9,964 bases of DNA, taken from positions 1-9,964 of the forward strand of contig JAEZXR010000106.1 in NCBI GenBank assembly GCA_023419605.1. Direction: 5' to 3'. Of this stretch, positions 3,511 to 9,964 are shown piece after piece (within the stretch, counting starts at the first letter, position 1; each line of letters starts with the position of its first letter). The notes under the pieces are model-generated. The model did no database searches and was not told where the DNA came from. It saw only the letters and a program-made list of their open reading frames with translations. The position numbers were made by a program, and so were the translations under genes. Source of the DNA: Bacillota bacterium. Lineage in GTDB: Bacteria > Bacillota > Clostridia > Acetivibrionales > JAEZXR01.

Positions 3511-5104
3511 AAAGAAAGCGCGTGCGGATATCATTGAATGGATACTACAGCGCGGGATCAAAAATGAAAAAGGGCTACCGATGGAGTTTGGCCAACATGC
3601 TTTCCTACTGCGGCCGTATCGTGACTGGCATCCTAAATTAGTTTGTACTAAAGCCGCGCAAATTGGCTTTTCAACCATGGCCATCCTGAAAGTTCTGTGG
3701 GCAGCCGGCAGACAAAACAGAAACTGTATCTACACCCTGCCCACAGATGATGACGTGAGGGCTTTCGCAAAATCCAAAGTACTGCCAATGATCAGAAATA
3801 ACCAGCCCTTGGAGGCGATGGTTAGCTCAGAGGTTGATAGCATCTATCAAAAGCAGATAGGGGATGCACATATATTTTGGCAAGGAACCAAGGGGCAATC
3901 CAAAGGTATTATGATTACCTCTGACCTGAATGTTCATGACGAGCTGGATCGCAGCGACCTGGCGTGCATAGAAACCTATGAAAGCCGGGTAGCCCACAGT
4001 GATTATAAGGGCAGGTGGATCTTCTCAAACCCGAGCCGCCCCAGCGTTGGTGTGGATGTGTATTGGCAGAGGTCTGACAAAAAACAGTGGCATATTCGGT
4101 GCCCAAGGTGCAATGAAAAACAGCCCTTGGATTTTTTTGTCAACATCTGCAAGGAACGAAAAGCATATATCTGCCGCAAATGCCATGAGATATTGCCGGA
4201 TGAGGTAAGACTTGTGGGGGAATGGGTAGCTGAACACCCCGGGCGGGATTGGTCAGGATACCACATTAGCCAACTTATGGCCCCGTGGATCACAGCCGCC
4301 GAGATCATTGAAGCAGAGGAAACCAAGACTCAGGAGTATTTTTATAATTTTGTCTTAGGCCTGCCGGTGATTGGTGGGGCCAACCAGGTGAGCCGATCCA
4401 TTATCCTACAATGCTGCACTGAGCAGGAGCCAGTTGGCAGGTGGAAATTCCTTGGCGTGGATGTTGGCAAGGTTCTGCACTGCGTACAGGGCACAGAACA
4501 CGGTATCACGCGGGTGTTTACCCTTCCTGGTTGGGATGACCTGCACGCTTATGTCCGCTCGCAGGGGATCAATGTAACGGTAGTGGATAATGCGCCAGAA
4601 CAGGAGGAGGCTGCCATGTTTGTCCGACACTTCCGGGGAAGGGCGTATCGGTGCATTTATGATTACAAGGACAGCCGCGAGGAGATGGCTGAATTCGTTG
4701 ATGATGGGACTAACGAGGGTGCCGTTCATGTTCACCGCACCAGGGCAATTGACCATACCGTGAACGTATACAGCACCGGGGAGATATACGTTTACATTCG
4801 GCACAATGATCCGCAGTTAGTAGGCCAAGGCAAGCCTGGAGTAATCGAAAACTGCCTATGTGACCACTGGGAAACATTGTACACGGTAGGGGCAGATGGG
4901 CAGGACGTGAACATTGTGAAAAAGGATAAGATGGGCAATGTGATACGGACATGGGAGAATGCAGGCCCAGACCACTTCGCCCATGCGAATGTGTATTACG
5001 AGATGGCCCGTCAGAAAAAAGTACCTAGTACAAAGATGAAAGAAGCCAAAAGGCACCGGCAACCACAAGTGGGAGCCGGTGTTTCAAGTATTACGGGATA
5101 TTAA
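3434..5104 (+). CDS. terL: Terminase large subunit, GpA type (ATPase and nuclease)
   Basis: This 556-residue motor hydrolyses ATP to pump DNA through the portal and cuts the concatemer. A Walker A-like CTKAAQIGFST (residues 71-81, K73, S80, T81) is followed by a Walker B, NVHDELD, with D169 and E170, and by the SNPSRP coupling motif (198-203). A zinc ribbon uses C223, C226, C247 and C250, as in GpA-family terminases. The RNase H-like nuclease starts at KFLGVDVGK (338-346, D343), continues at VTVVDNAPE (D385) and closes near GPDHFAHANVYYE (D513). I chose the ATG at 3434 because GAGGTG (3421-3426) lies seven bases upstream, inside terS. A second in-frame ATG is at 3446. All expected acidic residues are present, so it appears intact. 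Confidence 0.93.
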   Translation: MTFRMQNLTNLSLRQRKELLLRALNEKKARADIIEWILQRGIKNEKGLPMEFGQHAFLLRPYRDWHPKLVCTKAAQIGFSTMAILKVLWAAGRQNRNCIYTLPTDDDVRAFAKSKVLPMIRNNQPLEAMVSSEVDSIYQKQIGDAHIFWQGTKGQSKGIMITSDLNVHDELDRSDLACIETYESRVAHSDYKGRWIFSNPSRPSVGVDVYWQRSDKKQWHIRCPRCNEKQPLDFFVNICKERKAYICRKCHEILPDEVRLVGEWVAEHPGRDWSGYHISQLMAPWITAAEIIEAEETKTQEYFYNFVLGLPVIGGANQVSRSIILQCCTEQEPVGRWKFLGVDVGKVLHCVQGTEHGITRVFTLPGWDDLHAYVRSQGINVTVVDNAPEQEEAAMFVRHFRGRAYRCIYDYKDSREEMAEFVDDGTNEGAVHVHRTRAIDHTVNVYSTGEIYVYIRHNDPQLVGQGKPGVIENCLCDHWETLYTVGADGQDVNIVKKDKMGNVIRTWENAGPDHFAHANVYYEMARQKKVPSTKMKEAKRHRQPQVGAGVSSITGY

Positions 5105-5119
5105 GGAGGAATGCCGCCA

Positions 5120-6979
5120 ATGGCTAAAGACAACCGAGAAACAACCGCCGAACTGCTACAGCGGTTTACCTATGCCGAGTCTTGGCGGCAACAGTACGAT
5201 GACAGGGCGCTATCATGGTACAAACTCTATGTAGGCTGGCGAAAGGATTTGCCTCCAGAATTAGCCGGACGTAGCAATTTGCATATTCCCAGGACGTATG
5301 AAGAAATTGATACCCTGCGGAGTCGGTTCATGAAAGCTTTGTTCAGTAGTCGCCCGTACATTGACTTTTCCCCGAGACCGCAGAATGCCAACCCTGGATT
5401 GATCGCTGAATTGGAGGCAAAAGCCAAGTTGGCCGGCTCACTGGTTGATGACCAGTTAAACGCCCTGGTGCCGTCCTTTTATGACTTCATCACCTGCTTT
5501 CTGGTCTACCCGGCGGCCATTGCTTCGGTAGGCTGGAAGTACCGTACCCGCAAGGTCAAAACCAGAAACCCTATACCTGTACAGGGGTGGGCGGTTCTGC
5601 CGGACGGATCTATAGGTATGGAAACCCGGATTGAAATGCAAGAGGAAACGCAGGAAGCCATAGAATACGACGGCAACGACATCCAGCCTATTGACTTCTT
5701 CGACTTCTGGCCAGATCCCCGCGGCAAGGATATTGACTCTTGCCGTTTTGTATTTCACCGGGAATGGTGTACCGAGAAGGAATTGAAAGACCGGCTGGAA
5801 CTGCTCAAAAAAGCTGGCGGCGGCAAGGTCTACCAACCTACAGATTGGGAGGCGTTAGCTACAGCAGGCAGTAACTTACAGGATGGCAGAGAGGATAGAT
5901 TGGCCTCTGTTGGTTTAGGCAATGAATCAGGTCAAGGTTACTGGAAGGAGCCTCGCAAAGGCTACTTAATGGAACTACTGCACTACTGGGAGGATGATCG
6001 CCATGCCATCATCGTGAACCGCCACGAACTTGTTTACGACGGGCAAAATCCCTATCAACGCCACGGCAAGAAGCCATTTATCGCAACTAGCTTTGAGCCG
6101 CTGCCTGGGGAATTCTATGGCATTTCAGCGGTGCAACTGTTGGAACACCTACAGCATGAACTAAACACCAACCGGAACCAGAGAATCGATAACGTTTCTA
6201 TGGTGCTAAACCGGATGTGGAAGGTTCGGAAAGACGCAGACATAAATGAAAATGAACTTGTTTCCAGGCCTCACGGGGTCATCTGGGTGGAACGACCGGA
6301 CGACGTGACCGAGGTGGCAACCGGCGATGTGACCGGCAGCGCCTATAACGAGGAAACTATTATAAAGCAGGACATGGAGAATGTCATTGGCGTTCCTGCG
6401 GTGGTTCGCGGGGCAGAAAAAGGCGGCAAGCAAACGGCTACGGAGGTAGTGACCCAAAATACCTCCGCCGGTTTCCGTTTTGATACCAAGGTGATGCTGT
6501 ATGAAGCCTTATGCTTGAAACGTATGGCCTACCTCATGGATTGTAACAACCAGCAATTCATTGATGACGCTAGGTTGGTGCAGGTCTATGGTGATCTTGG
6601 GATGGAGTGGCGGCAGGTCAATCCCTGGGAATTGATCGGGGAACATGATTATTCCCCGGCTGGTTCCTCCGTTGACCCGATGGCCAATAAAGAGATCCGA
6701 CGTCAGCAGCTAAACGAACTACTTCAGATTGCCGCCGGGAATCAACTGGTTTCCCAGTATGTAAACATCCCGGAATTGGTAAAAATGCTGTTCCAAGCCT
6801 ATGATATTAGGGCGGTAGATAAGTTACTCTTAAGCCCGGAGGAGATTGCTTTGAAACAACAGCAGGACATGATGCTACAAACCGCCCAGGGTCAGCCGGG
6901 AACAGGAGTAGGTGGACAAATGGGGCCAGAGCAAGTGGCTATGGTTCAGCAAATGCTAGGAGGGATGCCTAATGGCTAA
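5120..6979 (+). CDS. Portal protein
   Basis: The portal is the dodecameric ring at one capsid vertex through which DNA enters and leaves. The AGGAGG at 5104-5109 lies one base from an ATG at 5111 but ten from the ATG at 5120, so I prefer 5120, giving 619 residues beginning MAKDNRETTAELLQRF. Family features include an N-terminal helical domain with SNLHIPRTYEEIDTLRSRFM, the wing sequence FDFWPDPRG, and YGISAVQLLEHLQHELNTNR, followed by QRIDN and a stem-like VERPDDVTEVATG. KGGKQTATEV introduces the long C-terminal helix. The C-terminal 40 residues are Gln- and Gly-rich, like barrel or tail-end extensions of podovirus-type portals. Size and order fit P22/SU10-like portals. The stop overlaps the ATG of the next gene. 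Confidence 0.9.
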   Translation: MAKDNRETTAELLQRFTYAESWRQQYDDRALSWYKLYVGWRKDLPPELAGRSNLHIPRTYEEIDTLRSRFMKALFSSRPYIDFSPRPQNANPGLIAELEAKAKLAGSLVDDQLNALVPSFYDFITCFLVYPAAIASVGWKYRTRKVKTRNPIPVQGWAVLPDGSIGMETRIEMQEETQEAIEYDGNDIQPIDFFDFWPDPRGKDIDSCRFVFHREWCTEKELKDRLELLKKAGGGKVYQPTDWEALATAGSNLQDGREDRLASVGLGNESGQGYWKEPRKGYLMELLHYWEDDRHAIIVNRHELVYDGQNPYQRHGKKPFIATSFEPLPGEFYGISAVQLLEHLQHELNTNRNQRIDNVSMVLNRMWKVRKDADINENELVSRPHGVIWVERPDDVTEVATGDVTGSAYNEETIIKQDMENVIGVPAVVRGAEKGGKQTATEVVTQNTSAGFRFDTKVMLYEALCLKRMAYLMDCNNQQFIDDARLVQVYGDLGMEWRQVNPWELIGEHDYSPAGSSVDPMANKEIRRQQLNELLQIAAGNQLVSQYVNIPELVKMLFQAYDIRAVDKLLLSPEEIALKQQQDMMLQTAQGQPGTGVGGQMGPEQVAMVQQMLGGMPNG

Positions 6980-7079
6980 GAAGCCAATCAAGGGAGGAAA
7001 GGTGAGTGGAAAGGCTGTTCAGGAAGCCCAGGTGCAGATGGCGATTGCCGCCCTAAAGAAGGCAGGGGGAAAGAAATGA
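6972..7079 (+). CDS. Small basic protein, 35 residues, coupled to portal
   Basis: The ATG at 6972 overlaps the last codons of the portal gene and has AGGAGG at 6959-6964, seven bases upstream. The protein begins MAKKPIKGGKVSGKAVQEAQ and ends MAIAALKKAGGKK. It has no acidic residue except one Glu. Its stop TGA overlaps the next ATG as ATGA, so all three genes form a coupled chain. A DNA- or RNA-contacting head protein is possible, but I recognise no family. A well-placed ribosome binding site and the overlap at both ends argue that it is a real gene. Confidence 0.65.
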   Translation: MAKKPIKGGKVSGKAVQEAQVQMAIAALKKAGGKK

Positions 7080-7330
7080 ACAAAAACATGGCGTTAAGCG
7101 ATGGTGAGAGCTTTCATGTTATGGCGCAAACTGTTGGATGGAAGTTAGTTGAAAAATACATTCAAGACCAAATTGTGTCCAAGCAGAAGGAGTTACAAAC
7201 CACTGAGTTTACCGACCTATCACAAGTGGCCCGTATCCAAGGCGAAATAACCGGATTAAAGAAAATACCAATTTACCTGCAAGACCGCCAACGGCGATAT
7301 GCCGAGGCGCTGCAGAAAGGAGATAAATAG
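7076..7330 (+). CDS. Small phage head-region protein, 84 residues
   Basis: Its start overlaps the preceding stop in ATGA, with AGGGGGA at 7064-7070 as ribosome binding site. The protein starts MNKNMALSDGESFHVMAQTV. A GWKLVEKYIQDQIVSKQKEL helix and a DLSQVARIQGEITGLKKIP helix look like a two-helix hairpin. Short proteins with the pattern of a long amphipathic helix, TxEFxDLxxVARxQGxIxGL and a charged end often sit between portal and scaffold in phage genomes. This is family recognition from memory and the role is unknown. It may assist portal incorporation or procapsid assembly. Confidence 0.68.
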   Translation: MNKNMALSDGESFHVMAQTVGWKLVEKYIQDQIVSKQKELQTTEFTDLSQVARIQGEITGLKKIPIYLQDRQRRYAEALQKGDK

Positions 7331-7332
7331 CC

Positions 7333-8103
7333 ATGCCGAAAGAAAACGAGATTATCAATCATATTTTTCCTGGGGAGACCGGAACCACCGCCCCCGAAGC
7401 AGAAGAAACAAACCCTGTTAATCCCGAGACCCCGGAAACGGACACGTCAAACGGAGATGAACAGCAGGAGCATCCGCGACTATTCGCCGGCAAATACAAA
7501 ACGGTAGAGGAAATGGAGCAGGCTTATATTGAGGCCCAAAGGAGTTTCCACCTGGACCGGCAGGAGAAAGCGGAACTGCGCCGACAACTAGAGGAAATCA
7601 AACAGGCCATCCACCCAAAATCAGAGCCGGATATGGAGAAATACCGGGAAAAACTGATTGAACGGCTGTACAACGAGCCGGATACTGTTATCACCGAACT
7701 GGCGGACCAAATAGCCGACAGAAAGGTGCGACAGGCTTTAGGTCCGGTAATGCCGGCGATTCAGCAACAGATCATGAACAGCAAAGTACAGCATTTCATG
7801 ACCAATACGCCGGATGCTGCAGAATATGCAAATGACATGGCTGTTCTGGTGCAAGCGAATCCTGACATTGTTAAGAAAGAGGACTGGATTGAAAGGGCTT
7901 ACTATCAGGCGAAATTAGCTAGGATGGAAGCAAAGCTAAGCGGCAAGGAGAACAGGGAAAGGAAAGAACGAGTTACTGCGTCCAAACAGGCCGCGCAGAT
8001 GCCTGATGGTGGCAAGGGAGATCCCGCGCCAGAGAAAACGAAAGAAGAAAAGGTTCTAGAGAACATCTTTACCCCTAGCCACGGCGGGGGAATTTTTGAT
8101 TAG
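7333..8103 (+). CDS. Head scaffold protein
   Basis: The scaffold directs capsid protein into a procapsid and is lost before DNA fills the head. This 256-residue protein has the usual composition. It has an acidic, Pro- and Thr-rich disordered N-terminus (residues 1-48), then LFAGKYKTVEEMEQAYIEAQ, the motif that opens many podovirus-type scaffolds. A coiled coil follows at about 68-95 (RQEKAELRRQLEEIK), then a helical middle, and a Lys-rich tail with ARMEAKLSGKENRERKERV. The C-terminal IFTPSHGGGIFD may contact the capsid protein. An AGGAGA-type site precedes the ATG at 7333, two bases after the previous stop. It lies immediately before the major capsid gene, the normal position. Confidence 0.82.
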   Translation: MPKENEIINHIFPGETGTTAPEAEETNPVNPETPETDTSNGDEQQEHPRLFAGKYKTVEEMEQAYIEAQRSFHLDRQEKAELRRQLEEIKQAIHPKSEPDMEKYREKLIERLYNEPDTVITELADQIADRKVRQALGPVMPAIQQQIMNSKVQHFMTNTPDAAEYANDMAVLVQANPDIVKKEDWIERAYYQAKLARMEAKLSGKENRERKERVTASKQAAQMPDGGKGDPAPEKTKEEKVLENIFTPSHGGGIFD

Positions 8104-8114
8104 GAGGAATTTAG

Positions 8115-9251
8115 ATGCCTGTTTACACGAACAACCTTGACAGAGATAGGGTGGTACTGGATGTATCTAAACAGATTGCAGAATATGAACCTAGCGAAAC
8201 CCCATTTACTGTCATTTTGATGAAAGCAAAGAAGAAAAATACCATTAATCATGAGTATATTTGGTGGGAGGATTCTCTAGGGGCTAGATGGACTAAGGTA
8301 GATAACGCCTCCGGTTATGCTCACGATGCGACTTCCATTGCCGTAGCGGATGGCAGCGTATTTGCTCCGGGGGATATGCTGAAGGTTCCTAAAACTGGTG
8401 AAACAATGCGGGTTACCGGCGTCAGCAGCAACACCCTAACCGTGATTCGCGACTGGGGCCAGACCAAGCCCAGCGGCACCCCCACGACCTACGACCTGGT
8501 GGACGAGGATTGGATCTTAAATATCGGTAATGCCATGAAAGAAGGTTCTACCGCGCCCACCCCGAAGCTGGGCCAGCCCACCAAGGTTTCTAACTTAGTG
8601 CAAATCTTCCGGACGCCTTTCGACGTGACAGGCACGGTTCACGCCGAGCAACAGGTGACCAACGAACAGGAGCGCGCGAGACTGAGCCGCAAAAAAGGGA
8701 AGGAACACCGCATTGACATTGAAAGGGCTTGCCTGTTTGGTGAGAAGAGAGAATATATCTCCGGTAATGAAATTGTTCGTACTACTGGCGGGGTGACCCA
8801 GTTCATTCAGACTAATATGTACAACCCCGGCGGCGCATTAACCGAAGCGAACTTTATTAAGGAATTCTTAGAGCCTTGCTTCACCTACGGCAGCCAAAAG
8901 AAGCTGTTGGTGGCTAGCGCTAGGTTGTTGAGTGTTATCAACAACTTCGGCCTGGGCAAGGTGCAATTGGTCCCAGAGGATAAATCCTACGGTCTGCGGT
9001 TACACCGGTATATCAGCCCTCACGGGGATGTGATTTTGGCTCAATCCAAAGTACTCACCAACTATTACAGTGGCTGGGGCTTCCTGCTGGATATGGATAA
9101 TGTGTCTTACCGTGCTTTAAGGGATACATCGTTGAAGCGGAACATTCAGCAAAACGATGAAGACGCTATCCGGGATGAATACTTCTCTGAAGTTGGTTTC
9201 CAGTTGGAACTTGAAAAGTCTCACGGCATTATTAAGGGAGTCACGGAATAA
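8115..9251 (+). CDS. Major capsid protein, SU10/DUF5309 type (HK97 fold)
   Basis: This 378-residue shell protein has a strong AGGAGG at 8102-8107, seven bases upstream of its ATG. The N-terminus, with VLDVSKQIAEYEPSETPFTV, and a conserved EYIWWEDSL lead into an inserted beta domain (residues about 65-125: ATSIAVADGSVFAPGDMLKV, TVIRDWG). This domain is characteristic of the SU10 family. The next blocks, QIFRTPFDVTGTVHAEQQVT, KGKEHRIDIERACLFGEKRE and RTTGGVTQFI, are the spine helix and P-domain signatures. The C-terminus, with EDAIRDEYFSEVGFQLELEK, is also family-typical. There is no cleavage-type N-terminal delta domain in the gene, in keeping with a separate scaffold. A terminator follows 4 bp after the stop. 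Confidence 0.92.
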   Translation: MPVYTNNLDRDRVVLDVSKQIAEYEPSETPFTVILMKAKKKNTINHEYIWWEDSLGARWTKVDNASGYAHDATSIAVADGSVFAPGDMLKVPKTGETMRVTGVSSNTLTVIRDWGQTKPSGTPTTYDLVDEDWILNIGNAMKEGSTAPTPKLGQPTKVSNLVQIFRTPFDVTGTVHAEQQVTNEQERARLSRKKGKEHRIDIERACLFGEKREYISGNEIVRTTGGVTQFIQTNMYNPGGALTEANFIKEFLEPCFTYGSQKKLLVASARLLSVINNFGLGKVQLVPEDKSYGLRLHRYISPHGDVILAQSKVLTNYYSGWGFLLDMDNVSYRALRDTSLKRNIQQNDEDAIRDEYFSEVGFQLELEKSHGIIKGVTE

Positions 9252-9255
9252 TCAG

Positions 9256-9285
9256 AGGCGGGAGTTTAATCCCGCCTTCTTTTTA
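9256..9285 (+). terminator. Intrinsic terminator after the major capsid gene
   Basis: AGGCGGGA (9256-9263) pairs perfectly with TCCCGCCT (9270-9277) around GTTTAA and is followed by TCTTTTTA. It would end most transcripts after the capsid gene, raising capsid message relative to the tail genes downstream. No promoter is obvious between it and 9302, so partial read-through is likely. Confidence 0.85.
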
Positions 9286-9301
9286 ATAAAGGAGGATTAC
9301 G

Positions 9302-9496
9302 ATGGCAAAATTTTTGAGCCGATATGCTAGCTATGGAACGACTCTGAAAGTAGGAGAAACCGAAATAACCGCCCGTTTCAATGGCGGGGTGCTGCAAACA
9401 GAAAACAAAAAATTAGTGGATGCTCTCAAAAAACATCCGGACTTTGGCATTGATTTTTTCCAAGTGGAAGAAGTTGCACCGAAGGAGGGCAAATAG
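9302..9496 (+). CDS. Small protein downstream of the capsid gene, 64 residues
   Basis: A strong AAGGAGG (9289-9295) precedes the ATG. The protein begins MAKFLSRYASYGTTLKVGET, has two predicted beta hairpins (VGETEITARFNGGVLQTEN), then KKLVDALKKHPDFGIDFFQV and a Lys/Glu end. Short proteins with this pattern (beta strands, FxxGVxxTxN, a helix, then HPDFGxDF) recur directly after SU10-like capsid genes. They could be a minor head component, but the function is not established to my knowledge. Coding potential is supported by the ribosome binding site and by position. Confidence 0.72.
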   Translation: MAKFLSRYASYGTTLKVGETEITARFNGGVLQTENKKLVDALKKHPDFGIDFFQVEEVAPKEGK

Positions 9497-9518
9497 TCCA
9501 CAATTGAGGTGATTCATA

Positions 9519-9964
9519 ATGACGGCAGAAGAGGTATTGGTTTTAGCCGGTTTTCATGTCGATGATACTATTGAATTCGAATACGGCGGCAAGGATTGGC
9601 TGAATGAAGCCCTAAACAAGTTGGGAAAAGAAGCGTTGCAGGTTTATACCTTGGTGTTGGACGCAGAACCGATGATCTATTATCCTCTGCCGGAGAATTG
9701 CTTGTCTGTGGACGAAGTGAGGGTGGAGGGGCGGCTTTATGAGGGATACGAAGAGTTTGGCGGACGTATTCGTTTTGCCTGCGCAGGACAGTACACGGTG
9801 ACCTATCGGGAGATGGTAGAAGAGGTGGTGGCGGTTACCGACACCATCCAAATTCACCCCCTTTTCAAATCTGCCCTATCCCTGTTTGTGGCTAGTCGAT
9901 ACCGGTCTAGTGATGCTGATTCCGACCCGGAGGAATTGGCGGACGCCAACCGTCTGATGGAGGA
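9519..9964 (+). CDS. Head-tail connector (adaptor) protein, partial at the right edge
   Basis: The frame opens at ATG 9519, with GAGGTG at 9506-9511 seven bases upstream, and stays open to the window end, giving 148 residues. It starts MTAEEVLVLAGFHVDDTIEF and continues with WLNEALNKLGKEALQVY, then MIYYPLPENCLSVDEVRVEG. These are followed by TYREMVEEVVAVTDTIQIHP and by FKSALSLFVASRYRSSDADS. The last block (PLH/PLF, ALxLYVAxRY, DxDS/DP, then an AN-rich helix) is what head-tail adaptor proteins of the gp4/gp6 kind look like. They form a ring under the portal that joins head to tail. The C-terminus is missing only because the window ends. Confidence 0.76.
   Translation, partial: MTAEEVLVLAGFHVDDTIEFEYGGKDWLNEALNKLGKEALQVYTLVLDAEPMIYYPLPENCLSVDEVRVEGRLYEGYEEFGGRIRFACAGQYTVTYREMVEEVVAVTDTIQIHPLFKSALSLFVASRYRSSDADSDPEELADANRLME

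Noticed and set aside
4406..4804. A 132-codon minus-strand frame inside terL, with smaller ones on both strands
   Set aside because: terL has intact motifs across this whole span. These frames lack ribosome binding sites and family features.
9612..9857. An 81-codon minus-strand frame at the right end
   Set aside because: It is opposite the adaptor gene, which has a good start and recognisable C-terminal motifs.
1..9964. tRNA genes, insertion sequences, or an attachment site
   Set aside because: I found no cloverleaf-like segment, no transposase or integrase frame, and no long direct repeat that would mark an integration site.

Overview
The window looks like part of a temperate phage or prophage of a low-to-mid GC Gram-positive (Bacillota) host. 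Strong AGGAGG-type ribosome binding sites, TTGACA/TATATT promoters and rho-independent terminators support a Bacillota host. I cannot name the genus. The right two thirds is a DNA packaging and capsid module. The left third is a region of small, mostly unrecognised genes with unusually clear regulatory DNA.

Layout. Positions 1-620 hold two small minus-strand genes: one of at least 123 residues that runs off the left edge, and a 52-residue one. They lie downstream of a consensus promoter overlapped by TTACGTAA palindromes. Position 763 starts a divergent ribbon-helix-helix (Arc-like) repressor gene, the obvious candidate to bind those palindromes. A long bidirectional terminator (958-999) separates it from a convergent minus-strand operon (1874-976). 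That operon has a 106-residue gene, a 111-residue gene, and an excisionase-type helix-turn-helix reading frame with no start codon of its own. The reading frame appears to be reached by -1 ribosomal frameshifting at GGGAAAG, followed 9 nt later by a 9-bp stem-loop. The promoter of this operon shares 12 identical bases and the same spacing with the promoter near 680, but carries a different palindrome, ACCCGAATTCGGGT.

Positions 1949-2401 contain no protein gene that I can support. They do contain a promoter-to-terminator unit of about 80 nt (a candidate small RNA), a GC-rich region able to fold into several hairpins, an AT-rich dyad, and two copies of a 12-bp motif (CATATTTGGCCT) in promoter-like settings. 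The second copy precedes a winged-helix-like gene (2402).

From 3034 rightwards the genes follow the usual packaging and head order: terminase small subunit, GpA-type terminase large subunit, portal, two small genes coupled by overlapping start and stop codons, scaffold, SU10/DUF5309-type major capsid protein, a terminator, a small 64-residue protein, and a head-tail adaptor cut by the right edge. TerS and TerL recognise and cut DNA and pump it through the portal into a procapsid built by the scaffold and capsid protein. The adaptor would then join the filled head to the tail. Tail genes are outside the window, so virion morphology cannot be read here.
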